A stretch of 38,563 nucleotides of DNA from Lacticaseibacillus songhuajiangensis (GCF_003946025.1 NZ_RHNR01000026.1:1-38563); one strand, 5' to 3'. Positions 20,808-28,396 are shown, counted from the first letter of the stretch. The notes: generated by a model from the sequence alone, not told the origin. A program made the numbers and translations.

Positions 20808-21635
20808 ATGTATCAGTTGGCAGGCTTGGATCTTGATGGCACCCTTTATGATCGCCATTTACGAATTTCAGAATACAACCGGGCAGCGCTGCGAGAGTGG
20901 GTCGCCGCAGGTCGCATTGTGGCCATCACCTCAGGGCGGATGCTGCCGCGCGTGTCGGCGCTGCTGCGGGAAGACTTGCAGGTACCGGGTTACCGTATGT
21001 GTCTGAATGGGGCGGTGGTGTACGACACCCACGACAAATTGATTGCCGCGCACCCACTAGGGAAGACAACAGTGATGCGCGCATTTCTGCTGGCAAAACG
21101 TTGCGGCGTGCGAATTCGCTTTTACTCAGAGGATTATCACGCGCTTTACAGTCCGGAGCTACCGGCTAATTACTTGGGCGGCAGTTTGGACCGGGACGTG
21201 ATATTCCGCACGCAAGCGCAACTGCGGCAAATTCTTGAGCGCCCCGACGTGACGTTCTACAAATTCACGCTGGAAGCGGCGTTGCTGAACGTGCCGGCAC
21301 TGTTCCTGGCGCGGCGCGCGCTGATGCAATTGCCACTGGACATGACCCGCTCCAAGCACTTGCTCTATGAAGGCACCGCGCCCGGGGTGAACAAACTGCT
21401 GGGGATGCAGGCCATTGCCGAGCATAGTGGCATCGACCTAGAAGACTGCATCTGCTTTGGCGATCAGCTTAACGACGCGCAGATGCTCGCGGGTGTCGGC
21501 TGCGGCGTGGCCATGGCCAACGCGGTGCCAGCTGTTAAACGGATTGCCAGCGTTGTTGGTCCCAGCAATGAGGCCAATGGTGTCGGCAAAATTTTGCGCC
21601 AAGAACTCAGACGGGGCGCGGTTTCACCAAACTAA
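20808..21635 (+). CDS. Cof-type HAD-IIB family hydrolase
   Basis: The 275-residue phosphatase of the haloacid dehalogenase superfamily is of Cof/YidA type. Motif I is DLDGTL (Asp8 nucleophile, Asp10), motif II TSGR is at 41-44, motif III is Lys196 in GVNKLLGM, and motif IV is GDQLNDAQM (Asp219, Asp223). These enzymes dephosphorylate sugar phosphates, flavin or pyridoxal phosphates; the substrate is not predictable. The ATG at 20808 follows GGAGG; the longer frame to 20742 runs through the tRNA terminator. With no close promoter, it may use read-through from tRNA transcription or a promoter I do not see. Confidence 0.9.
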   Translation: MYQLAGLDLDGTLYDRHLRISEYNRAALREWVAAGRIVAITSGRMLPRVSALLREDLQVPGYRMCLNGAVVYDTHDKLIAAHPLGKTTVMRAFLLAKRCGVRIRFYSEDYHALYSPELPANYLGGSLDRDVIFRTQAQLRQILERPDVTFYKFTLEAALLNVPALFLARRALMQLPLDMTRSKHLLYEGTAPGVNKLLGMQAIAEHSGIDLEDCICFGDQLNDAQMLAGVGCGVAMANAVPAVKRIASVVGPSNEANGVGKILRQELRRGAVSPN

Positions 21636-21658
21636 TTGTGAAAAGATTAAAAAAGTCG

Positions 21659-21707
21659 TTGACAAATTAGAGAATTAGAATTAATCTAATCATATCCTCA
21701 ATTGAGG
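21659..21707 (+). promoter_or_regulatory. Promoter and palindromic +1 operator of the leader-ORF/amidohydrolase group
   Basis: TTGACA (21659-21664), a 17-bp spacer and TAATCT (21682-21687). The predicted start lies at the perfect 12-bp palindrome CCTCAATTGAGG (21696-21707), a good position for a repressor or for a 5' end hairpin. Confidence 0.6.
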
Positions 21708-21734
21708 CAAACCAATTCGGAAGGAGTGAAGAAC

Positions 21735-21827
21735 ATGTTTAACACGAATGCAGAACTGAACCTGAAGCTGAACAATGTTATCCTTGCTCTTCACACCTCC
21801 GCGTTGTTGTCCTTGCGTAGCTTGTAA
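21735..21827 (+). CDS. Leu-rich leader ORF A (30 aa)
   Basis: The ATG lies 8 bases after AAGGAG (21721-21726). The peptide ends LALHTSALLSLRSL and has 9 Leu in 30 residues, clustered at the end as in leader peptides. CCTTGCGT within its last codons (21811-21818) is perfectly complementary to ACGCAAGG (21858-21865) downstream of the stop. It could be a Leu-sensing leader or a small protein in its own right. Confidence 0.6.
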   Translation: MFNTNAELNLKLNNVILALHTSALLSLRSL

Positions 21828-21890
21828 TTTGTGTACCGTTTTGTGCCCTTAGGACACACGCAAGGCTTTGCCCCAATGGAGGATATTTTT

Positions 21891-21941
21891 ATGACTGAAT
21901 ACAAAATGACCACGCAGAATTTGCAAAACTTGTTGAAGTAG
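21891..21941 (+). CDS. Second short leader ORF B (16 aa)
   Basis: The ATG follows GGAGG (21878-21882) by 8 bases and encodes MTEYKMTTQNLQNLLK. Four of the last six residues are Leu, Asn or Gln, and the tail QNLQNLLK precedes tandem terminators by 36 bases. AAACT within the codons can pair with AGTTT of the next hairpin. The clean ribosome binding site supports translation; the function is inferred only from position. Confidence 0.5.
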   Translation: MTEYKMTTQNLQNLLK

Positions 21942-21977
21942 TGTTATCTGTTCGCAGTTTGAACAGGTAGCACGTCT

Positions 21978-22007
21978 CGGCAAACGATTCCGCGTGGCCG
22001 TTTTTTT
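21978..22007 (+). terminator. First of two tandem terminators in the amidohydrolase leader
   Basis: CGGC-AA-ACG (21978-21986) pairs with CGT-G-GCCG (about 21993-22000), then T7. The hairpin CTGTTC..GAACAG precedes it at 21948-21966. Confidence 0.65.
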
Positions 22008-22011
22008 ACGG

Positions 22012-22040
22012 CGACGACTGGCAACGGTTGGCGCTTTTTT
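22012..22040 (+). terminator. Second tandem terminator in the amidohydrolase leader
   Basis: CGACGACTG (22012-22020) pairs with CGGTTGGCG (22025-22033) around GCAA, with G-U pairs and one A-G mismatch, followed by T6. The 3' arm of the first terminator (CGTGGCCG) can also pair with CGGCGACG across the first T run. Confidence 0.55.
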
Positions 22041-22099
22041 AGTCCCATTAAAGGTATTTCAAAACATAGTCGGTATTTTAATATTAGGAGGATCTACAT

Positions 22100-23317
22100 A
22101 TGACCACAACAGCTTACACGAACGCACACTTCTTTGACGGTGAGCATGAAGGCTTTACGCCTGATTCCTGGTTCACGGTGGATAATGAGACCGGTCGGGT
22201 CACGGCCAGCGGCATTGGGAAGGCCCCCGCCGCCGACGCAACGGTCGATTTCGGCGGCCAGTACGTGATGCCTGGCATGATCAATTGCCACACCCACATG
22301 GCATCCGACCCGAACGGTTACGGCATCCGGCCGATGGGCGAACGATCTGAAACTGAAAACTCCTTCAACGCCCAGCGGAACCTGCGCGATGCCATCAAGG
22401 GTGGCGTGACCTACATCCGCGATGTGGGGTCGACATATGACATTGATATTAAAATGCGCGACATGCGCAGCAAGTACGATTTTCCAGCACCGGGCATTGC
22501 TGCTTCCGGCCGTGCAATGAGTGTGACTGGCGGGCACAGTGATACCCATGAACCACGTAGCGCTGACTTCCGCGGTGCTTACATCGTGGATTCGCCTGAT
22601 GAAATGCGCAAGGCGGCGCGGCAGGCGTTCAAGAACGGCGCTGACCAGATTAAGGTGATGGCAACCGGTGGCGTGATGTCCGTTGGTGATGACCCGAACG
22701 AAATTGCCTTCACGCCAGAGGAACTCCGCGAAGCTGTTCGTGAGGCACACTACCGCTTCAAGAAGGTTGCCGCCCATGCCCAAGGCAATGCGGGTATCCA
22801 AGTGGCATTGGAAGCAGGCGTCGACTCCATTGAACACGGCATCTACATGGATGAGAAGCAGGCGGACTTCATGATTGAACACCACGTGTACCTGGTGCCA
22901 ACCTTGAACGCGGTTGAAGCCATCGTGGCTGACCAGACTGATCGCCTGCCAGCACACATGTACCGGAAGGCCCGCGCATTCTCCGAAGCCTTTTACGACA
23001 ACATGCGCATGGCGGTCCGTAAGCATGTCCCAATCGCAACTGGTACCGACGCTGGCACCCCGTTCAACGATTTCAAGTCAGGGTACTGGAGCGAATTGGA
23101 CCTGATGGTGAACCGCATCGGTGCCACTACGCAGGAGACACTTTTTGCCGCCACCAAAAACGGTGCTGATCTCATTGGGATTAGCGATGACTACGGTACG
23201 ATGACGCCCGGTAAGTTCGCCGATTTCATCGTGATGACGGATTCCCCAATTGAGGATATCCACGCCGTCCAGCAGGAAGACAAACAGGTTTACCAGCACG
23301 GTAAGCGAGTGTACTAA
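22100..23317 (+). CDS. Amidohydrolase family protein (prolidase/imidazolonepropionase-like)
   Basis: The 405-residue metal-dependent hydrolase has a TIM barrel with a small beta-sandwich. Metal ligands visible are His64 and His66 (INCHTHMA), the likely carboxylated Lys185 (QIKVMATGG), His226 (AAHAQG), His246 (SIEHGIYM) and Asp317 (TGTDAGTP). The C-terminal MTPGKFADFIVM strand is typical. Relatives hydrolyse Xaa-Pro or N-acyl dipeptides or imidazolones. The neighbouring oligopeptide-binding protein and M20 peptidase make a dipeptide-derived substrate likely, which is an inference. The SD AGGAGG is about 8 bases upstream. Expression passes through tandem terminators with leader ORFs. Confidence 0.88.
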   Translation: MTTTAYTNAHFFDGEHEGFTPDSWFTVDNETGRVTASGIGKAPAADATVDFGGQYVMPGMINCHTHMASDPNGYGIRPMGERSETENSFNAQRNLRDAIKGGVTYIRDVGSTYDIDIKMRDMRSKYDFPAPGIAASGRAMSVTGGHSDTHEPRSADFRGAYIVDSPDEMRKAARQAFKNGADQIKVMATGGVMSVGDDPNEIAFTPEELREAVREAHYRFKKVAAHAQGNAGIQVALEAGVDSIEHGIYMDEKQADFMIEHHVYLVPTLNAVEAIVADQTDRLPAHMYRKARAFSEAFYDNMRMAVRKHVPIATGTDAGTPFNDFKSGYWSELDLMVNRIGATTQETLFAATKNGADLIGISDDYGTMTPGKFADFIVMTDSPIEDIHAVQQEDKQVYQHGKRVY

Positions 23318-23336
23318 TAGAAGCGAGGAGTAGCTC

Positions 23337-25010
23337 ATGATTAATATTCGGGAAAAGAAGAATGTGCGCAAGTCCGTCGGTACTGTCGTCATGATTGGCA
23401 TGTCCGCGCTGGCTTTGGCCGCTTGTGGACAGAAGGCAGATGCCGCCAACACGCAGAAAATCAGCGTTTCCATCAACGCGGAGCTGCAGACCCTCGATCC
23501 AGACCACATCGTTGAAACGACCGGTGGTGAAATCACGAAGAACGTTGAGGAAGGGCTGACCACCATCGGTAAGAACACCAAGCCTCAGCCTGGGATTGCC
23601 AAAAGTTGGACCAAGAGTAAGGACGGCCTGACTTACACCTTTCACCTGCGCCACAACGCCAAGTGGAATGATGGCAGCGCGCTGACCGCCAAGGATTTTG
23701 TCTACGCCTGGCAACGCGGCGTGAACCCGAAGACTAAGGCCGAGAACGCCTACCGCTTCTCTGGTGTTAAGAACGCAGACGCAATTTCCGCAGGCAAAAT
23801 GAGTGTCGACAAGCTGGGGGTGAGCGCCAAGGGTAAATATACCTTCGTCGTGCAACTGGAACACCCGATTGCTACGCTGATTCAGCAGGTTTCTAACGGT
23901 GTTTTCCTCCCGCTGCAACAAAAAGCCGTTGAAAAGTACGGCGCCAAGTACGGCACGGATGCGCGCTACGTCGCTTATGATGGCCCCTACACCATCAAGA
24001 AGTGGAACGGCACCGGCGACTCCTGGACACTGGTGAAGAATCCCGAATACTGGAACAAGGGCAACATTCACCTCACTAGCGTCACTTATCAGGTCGTGAA
24101 GGAAGCCACGACCGGACTGAACATGTTCGAATCGGGGCAGCTGGATCAGACCACGCTGCTCGGCAACCAGATTCAAAACGAGAAGAACAACAAGAGCTAC
24201 GTGAAGAGTGAAAATGGGGCGAACTACTTTATCCAACTGAACCAGAAGAGTCCAAGTAGTGACGCCGTCAAGAAGGCCTTCAACAACGTGAAGATTCGCA
24301 AGGCCATCTCCCTGGTCATTAACCGCAAGAGTTTTGTGAAGAACACACTTGATGATGGTTCGATTGCTGCAAAGGGGATTGTCACCGAAGGCATGGCGCA
24401 GGATCCAAAGACGGGCGAGGACTTTGCTAAGGAAGCCTACGTCAAGAGCGACATTGACAGCGGGGTTAACTACAACCTTAAGCTGGCGAAGAAGCTTTGG
24501 GCCGAGGGGATGAAGGAGATTGGCCAGACCAGTCTGAACGTCACCCTCACCGCTGATGATGACGATGCGCACACCGAAATCGTGCAGTACATGCAGAACC
24601 AGTGGCAAAAGGAACTGAAGGGCATGCACGTGACCATCAAGAAGGTGCCAAAGCCAACCCGTGTTAAGGACCTGCAGAGCGGCACCTTTGACATCATCAT
24701 GTCCGGCTGGAGTCCAGATGCCGGCGATCCAGCCAGCTTCCTCGACATGTTCACAACCGGCAACACGTACAACTTCGGTTCATACAGTAACGCTGAATAC
24801 GATAAGCAGATGAAGATTGCGGACACGACTGGTAGTGACCAGATTCGTTGGGACGCCATGGTGAAGGCGGAGAAGATTATCATGGCTGATCAGGGCATCG
24901 TGCCACTGTACCAGCTGTCCACTTCTTACCTGCGCAACACGAACCTCAAGGGCATCATTAACAACCCTGCCGGTGGTGATCCTGGTTGGCGTGGTGTGAG
25001 TCTGAAGTAA
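23337..25010 (+). CDS. OppA-family oligopeptide-binding lipoprotein
   Basis: The 557-residue SBP_bac_5 protein has a lipoprotein signal with lipobox ALAAC (Cys30) after a basic N-terminus (REKKNVRKS). The mature part starts with ISVSINAELQTLDPDHIVETTGGEI, the family's opening motif, and contains KPQPGIAKSW, HNAKWNDGSALTAKDFVYAWQRGVNP and the C-terminal SGWSPDAGDPASFLDMF. It binds oligopeptides outside the membrane for an Opp-type ABC transporter; no permease genes are nearby, so it is an orphan receptor. It is probably cotranscribed with the amidohydrolase gene 19 bp upstream, and is ended by the terminator at 25029. Confidence 0.92.
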   Translation: MINIREKKNVRKSVGTVVMIGMSALALAACGQKADAANTQKISVSINAELQTLDPDHIVETTGGEITKNVEEGLTTIGKNTKPQPGIAKSWTKSKDGLTYTFHLRHNAKWNDGSALTAKDFVYAWQRGVNPKTKAENAYRFSGVKNADAISAGKMSVDKLGVSAKGKYTFVVQLEHPIATLIQQVSNGVFLPLQQKAVEKYGAKYGTDARYVAYDGPYTIKKWNGTGDSWTLVKNPEYWNKGNIHLTSVTYQVVKEATTGLNMFESGQLDQTTLLGNQIQNEKNNKSYVKSENGANYFIQLNQKSPSSDAVKKAFNNVKIRKAISLVINRKSFVKNTLDDGSIAAKGIVTEGMAQDPKTGEDFAKEAYVKSDIDSGVNYNLKLAKKLWAEGMKEIGQTSLNVTLTADDDDAHTEIVQYMQNQWQKELKGMHVTIKKVPKPTRVKDLQSGTFDIIMSGWSPDAGDPASFLDMFTTGNTYNFGSYSNAEYDKQMKIADTTGSDQIRWDAMVKAEKIIMADQGIVPLYQLSTSYLRNTNLKGIINNPAGGDPGWRGVSLK

Positions 25011-25028
25011 GCTTTTAATAGTCGTCCT

Positions 25029-25068
25029 AAAAATACCGTTCACACGCGTGGTGAGCGGTATTTTGTTG
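25029..25068 (+). terminator. Rho-independent terminator
   Basis: AAAATACCGTTCAC pairs with GTGAGCGGTATTTT around ACGCG, followed by GTTG. It ends the amidohydrolase-oppA unit. Confidence 0.8.
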
Positions 25069-25145
25069 TGCGATTTTTGTCAGTGACCATGATTTAGTTG
25101 CGCTAATTAACAATAATTTTCGCGATGCTTCACAAAATGAACAAA

Positions 25146-25176
25146 TATACTGTAAAATTATATGAAAGCGCCAACT
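25146..25176 (+). promoter_or_regulatory. -10 element and candidate cre site before the GntR regulator
   Basis: TATACT (25146-25151) is followed at 25163-25176 by TGAAAGCGCCAACT, which matches the CcpA cre consensus TGWAARCGYTWNCW at 13 of 14 positions. A site just downstream of the start suggests carbon catabolite control by roadblock. Confidence 0.5.
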
Positions 25177-25217
25177 AGTACGTGCGGCCAAGAATTTTGC
25201 GAAGCGGAGGAACTGTG

Positions 25218-25931
25218 ATGTATAAATACCAAGTGATTTCTGAAGAGTTGAAGAAAAAGTTTACGGACGGTTCATTCCAGCCTGGCGCGGTTTTGCCGGA
25301 TCAGGAGCAACTGGCCGCAGAGTTCGGCACCACCCGGATGACGATTCGCAAGGCAATTCAGTCGCTCATTGTGGAAGGGGTGGTTTACACCAAGCGCGGC
25401 TCGGGGACCTTCTTGCGCAAGGATTTTGCTTCCAAGCGTGATTCGTTTGCACCGCTACTGAATAAACCGTTGGGCGCGACCAAGAACTATGCGGGCCGCG
25501 AAGTCACGAGCAAAATCTGGGAGCTAGACGCACGTTTGCCCACAACGGAAGAGCAGGATCGTCTGGTAATTGGCCCCGAAGAGCCGGTCTACGTGATTCG
25601 CCGCACCCGTTACATTGATGGTAAAACCTACGCCTATGAGCACACGATTATGCCGACTAAAATTGCAACGATTACGCGGAAGGTGGTCGCGAGCTCCATC
25701 TATCAATATTTGGCCGAGGAAGCGGGCATCCGGATTGCTGGTGCGCACCGCAAAGTCTATGCCATTAAAGCTACGGCTGAAGATATCGAGGGGCTGGGTG
25801 CCACGATTGGGGACCCAGTGCTTATGATTGACCAAGTGGGTTACACCGATGAGGGGGAACCATTTGAATACTCAGTCACGCACTTGCCATACCTCACGAA
25901 TGCGGTGGTGGCAGACGTTGAGATTCGTTAG
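25218..25931 (+). CDS. GntR/HutC-family transcriptional regulator with UTRA domain
   Basis: The 237-residue regulator has an N-terminal winged helix-turn-helix (about 1-70: YQVISEELKKKFTDG.., LPDQEQLAAEFGTTRMTIRKAIQSLIVEGVVYTKRGSGTFL). The C-terminal UTRA ligand domain is at about 85-235 (PVYVIRRTRYIDGKTYAYEHTIMP.., VLMIDQVGYTDEGEPFEYS). HutC-type members respond to sugars, amino sugars or histidine-pathway metabolites. The ATG at 25218 is chosen with GGAGG 7 bases upstream; the GTG just before it is possible. It is likely to regulate its neighbours in peptide use; the palindrome CCTCAATTGAGG at 21696 is a candidate site, unproven. Confidence 0.88.
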   Translation: MYKYQVISEELKKKFTDGSFQPGAVLPDQEQLAAEFGTTRMTIRKAIQSLIVEGVVYTKRGSGTFLRKDFASKRDSFAPLLNKPLGATKNYAGREVTSKIWELDARLPTTEEQDRLVIGPEEPVYVIRRTRYIDGKTYAYEHTIMPTKIATITRKVVASSIYQYLAEEAGIRIAGAHRKVYAIKATAEDIEGLGATIGDPVLMIDQVGYTDEGEPFEYSVTHLPYLTNAVVADVEIR

Positions 25932-25950
25932 GGAATCAGTGGTAATTGGT

Positions 25951-25979
25951 TTGAATTTTTATACATTTAAGCCTATACT
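25951..25979 (+). promoter_or_regulatory. Promoter of the M20 peptidase gene
   Basis: TTGAAT (25951-25956), a 17-bp spacer and TATACT (25974-25979). Confidence 0.65.
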
Positions 25980-26026
25980 ACTTGCATAGCATTTAGGTTC
26001 AAACGAAATGAAATGAGGTAGTTCCC

Positions 26027-27175
26027 ATGAATAGTGAAGAAGCAGTGCAACTTTTGCAGCAGGTTATCCAGATCCCCACTGTTGCTCGTGATGAGGCCAA
26101 GGTGGCGGATATTTTGGAGCAGTTGGTCGCCCCCTACGTTCAGGCCGGCAAAATGACTTGCGAACGACTCAACTATGCACCGGGACGTGACAACCTCATC
26201 ATCAAGCTGGGCAGTGACGATGCGCCAGTGAAGCTGGGCATCGATGGGCACATGGACGTGGTTGACGCGGGAGATGCTGCTAAGTGGCAGCATGCACCTT
26301 TTGCTGCAGAGATTGCCGATGGCAAACTGTACGGCCGGGGTGCCAGTGACATGAAGAGCGGGCTCATTGCGTCGTTTATTGCCTTCCTCGAAGTGGCGCA
26401 GACGCTCGATCCCGCGCAGAAGCAGCTTGTTTTCTTCGCAACGGTTGGTGAAGAAGTAGATAACTACGGGGCGCGGCAACTGGCCGCTGGTCATTATGCT
26501 GATGGCCTCGACGGGTTGCTCGTCTGCGAGCCTAGTGGCCCGCAGATTCAGCCGAGTTGCCGGGGGATTATTGACTACACCGTGACGGCCAAGGGGAAGG
26601 CGGCACACTCATCCACACCGGAAGAAGGCGCGAACGCTATCAGCGGCCTCTTTGCATACAGTGCAGCTGTCGCAGAAGAAGTCGCACCACTCATCGCCAA
26701 AAAGCACGCGATGCTGGGCCACGCGACGCACAGTATCACCTTGATTAAGGGTGGCAACCAGGTGAACATTATTCCAGAGGCGGCAAGCTTGCGGGCGAAC
26801 ATCCGGACAACGCCACTGGCAACAAATGCGGAGTTCACAGCGGCCATTAAGCGGGCACTTGCGAAAGCGAACGCTGCGGTTGACGGTGTGACACTGGATC
26901 TCAGCGTTGATTCTACTATCGACTTTGCCGCCAGTCCGGCTGACAATAAGTTAGTTCAGAGTATCCAGACCGCACGGGGCGCCATTGACCTGCCGGAGGT
27001 ACCAGTGGTTGGTGGAACTGGGATTAACGATGCTGCAGTCATGCTGCAGCCGGGGATGGATCTTGCTGAGTACGGTCCAGGTAGTGATACGTCACACCAG
27101 ACTGATGAATACGTTGAGATCGCCGACTTCTTGGCGGCCATTCAGGTGTACAAGGAACTTTTTGCAAACTATTAG
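26027..27175 (+). CDS. M20 family peptidase, ArgE/DapE-type deacylase
   Basis: The 382-residue dizinc hydrolase is of the ArgE/DapE/ACY1 group. Metal and catalytic residues are His75 and Asp77 (GIDGHMDVVD), bridging Asp108 (GRGASDMKSG), catalytic Glu142 and Glu143 (VGEEVDNYGA), Glu168 (CEPSG) and C-terminal His357 (SDTSHQTDEY). A dimerisation lid domain starts near DYTVTAKGKAAHSSTPEEGANAI. Family members deacylate N-succinyl-diaminopimelate or N-acetyl amino acids, or cleave dipeptides; the neighbourhood does not decide which. It has its own promoter and a TGAGG ribosome binding site. Confidence 0.9.
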   Translation: MNSEEAVQLLQQVIQIPTVARDEAKVADILEQLVAPYVQAGKMTCERLNYAPGRDNLIIKLGSDDAPVKLGIDGHMDVVDAGDAAKWQHAPFAAEIADGKLYGRGASDMKSGLIASFIAFLEVAQTLDPAQKQLVFFATVGEEVDNYGARQLAAGHYADGLDGLLVCEPSGPQIQPSCRGIIDYTVTAKGKAAHSSTPEEGANAISGLFAYSAAVAEEVAPLIAKKHAMLGHATHSITLIKGGNQVNIIPEAASLRANIRTTPLATNAEFTAAIKRALAKANAAVDGVTLDLSVDSTIDFAASPADNKLVQSIQTARGAIDLPEVPVVGGTGINDAAVMLQPGMDLAEYGPGSDTSHQTDEYVEIADFLAAIQVYKELFANY

Positions 27176-27204
27176 TTGACTTACACTTCGTAAGCTTGTA
27201 TAGT
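27176..27204 (+). promoter_or_regulatory. Promoter of the 40-aa protein gene
   Basis: TTGACT (27176-27181), a 17-bp spacer and TATAGT (27199-27204), starting right after the M20 peptidase stop. Confidence 0.65.
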
Positions 27205-27266
27205 TACTTCTATCGCTACCATTAAGACCATTCAGAACTTGTTAACACGAATGGAGGTAATGCAGA

Positions 27267-27389
27267 ATGACATACCGTCTGCAATTAGACACGAAGAAGC
27301 AACTCTTCATCGCGATCGACGTTGAAAACCAGCGTAACGTCGGCGTCGGCACCACAGTCGAAGCGGCTGTTGCCGATTTGAAGGGCTAA
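27267..27389 (+). CDS. Small 40-residue protein of unknown function
   Basis: GGAGG (27253-27257) lies 9 bases before the ATG. The peptide starts MTYRLQLDTKKQLFIAIDVENQ and continues with a Gly/Val/Thr-rich segment ending EAAVADLKG. It looks like a compact beta-beta-alpha unit without a signal or membrane helix. The dedicated promoter and terminator (27405) show that it is a genuine short gene. Family not recognised. Confidence 0.7.
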   Translation: MTYRLQLDTKKQLFIAIDVENQRNVGVGTTVEAAVADLKG

Positions 27390-27404
27390 CCTAATATAAT
27401 GTCT

Positions 27405-27434
27405 CAAGGCTCGCACATTGTGCGGGCCTTTTTT
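27405..27434 (+). terminator. Rho-independent terminator
   Basis: AAGGCTCGCAC pairs with GTGCGGGCCTT around ATT, then T6. It ends the 40-aa protein gene. Confidence 0.85.
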
Positions 27435-27442
27435 GGTTATCA

Positions 27443-27775
27443 CTGTCCGTCAGCGATAGCGTTTCAGTGACGAAGTCACGCTGGGCCTCTTTGGTGTTTT
27501 CATGACGCCGTTAGGCGGTGGAGTCGGCAACTCCGGTGGTGGTGCGCTTGGGCTACGCTCCGGGAACTACGTCGGGCGGGGACCGCTTCAGCCCGCTATC
27601 GCGGTCTTCCGCTGGCGGAGTTGCCGCAAGAACGGCGTCAACTCCGCGCTCCCGAGATGATTGTGTGAAGCCACGACGGCAAATACGGCCGTCCTGTCTC
27701 CAAACAATCATCTTTTCGCCCGACTCCGTTCCCTGCACTTCGCCCAAGCACACCACCACCTCCGTGGCCGACACG
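27443..27775 (-). repeat. Long palindromic element, diverged copy C (reverse orientation)
   Basis: CTGTCCGTCAGCG (27443-27455) is the reverse complement of the tail end CGCTGACGGACAG of copies A and B. The small hairpin GTGACTTCGTCAC lies next to it (27467-27479). A long imperfect palindrome follows: CTCCGGTGGTGGTGCGCTTGGGC (27534-27556) against GCCCAAGCACACCACCACCTCCG (27744-27766). The inner arms are GATGATTGT (27656-27664) and ACAATCATC (27704-27712). The high GC of the arms differs from neighbouring genes. No protein-coding signal. Confidence 0.55.
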
Positions 27776-27861
27776 TTACTGAGCAGAATACTACAGAGAG
27801 AGGCCCATGCTGTGACACTGAAATGCTGAGACCGACGTTCGACTGTACATGAGCCGTGTAA

Positions 27862-28030
27862 TTGGACGATTATGAAATTCCTGTATACCGCATGGTAAAA
27901 GTATTCAAAGTGTTTGATCAGCTAGATGAACCGCTCACGATGCCAAAGTTGCTTAATTTCGTGTTCATCTTTGTCTGCCATTCTCGCCACCGAAGCCCGA
28001 AACATTCACCACCACAGTCATGTGAATGCG
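27862..28030 (+). pseudogene. Possible gene remnant truncated by palindromic elements
   Basis: A frame starting at TTG 27862 reads DDYEIPVYRMVKVFKVFDQLDEPLTMPKLLNFVF. This looks like a real N-terminal segment with alternating hydrophobic and charged residues. It then runs into copy B at 28036 and loses protein-like character. It has no ribosome binding site. It is flanked by palindromic elements on both sides, which fits a gene broken by their insertion. Confidence 0.3.
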
Positions 28031-28035
28031 CGTCG

Positions 28036-28341
28036 GAACTGGGCCGGATTGGCGATAGCGGACGGGAAGGGTGTGCGTGCCCACGAAAATGGCGGTGTAT
28101 GTTTCGCACATGAACTTCGTGCGAAATGTACACCGCCATTTTCGTTAGGAGCGGGATTTTGCCGACGGGTTTGCGGCAAAATCGCCAGTGGAAGACAGCG
28201 CAGCTGGCTGGAACGGTCCCACGCACACCCTTCCCGGGAGCAAAGCCAATCCGGTCCAGTTCCGACCTTCGGTCTAACCACTATTTTCATCCTTGCGGAT
28301 GATTTGATTGAAAGTTTCAACACTTACGCTGACGGACAGCG
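28036..28341 (+). repeat. Long palindromic element with conserved 3' tail, copy B
   Basis: The outer arms are GGAACTGGGCCGGATTGGC (28036-28054) and GCCAATCCGGTCCAGTTCC (28244-28262). Next are GAAGGGTGTGCGTG (28067-28080) and CACGCACACCCTTC (28221-28234), and the innermost hairpin is ACGAAAATGGCGGTGTA with TACACCGCCATTTTCGT (28084-28146). The tail GACCTTCGGTCTAACCACTA (28264-28283) through CGCTGACGGACAGCG (28327-28341) matches copy A almost base for base. Arm sequences differ between copies while pairing is kept. Confidence 0.75.
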
Positions 28342-28396
28342 TTTGGATTCGGTTAGTGAATTGTGGGCGCAAAATAAGAATGTGCACAGCCGCGGA

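Noticed and set aside
20048..20858. Repeated 75-88 aa open frames over the tRNA array
   Set aside because: They arise because the 300-bp tRNA unit is repeated; they translate tRNA and terminator sequence.
21735..21941. Rgg-type SHP pheromone genes
   Set aside because: The peptides lack the hydrophobic secreted SHP pattern, and no Rgg regulator gene is adjacent.
23226..24629. 467-codon open frame on the - strand opposite the OppA-like gene
   Set aside because: The + strand frame has a lipobox and SBP_bac_5 motifs. The reverse frame exists because of GC-biased codon positions and lacks a start signal.
27500..27800. CRISPR array in the repeat-rich region
   Set aside because: The repeats are inverted and nested, not regularly spaced direct repeats with unique spacers.
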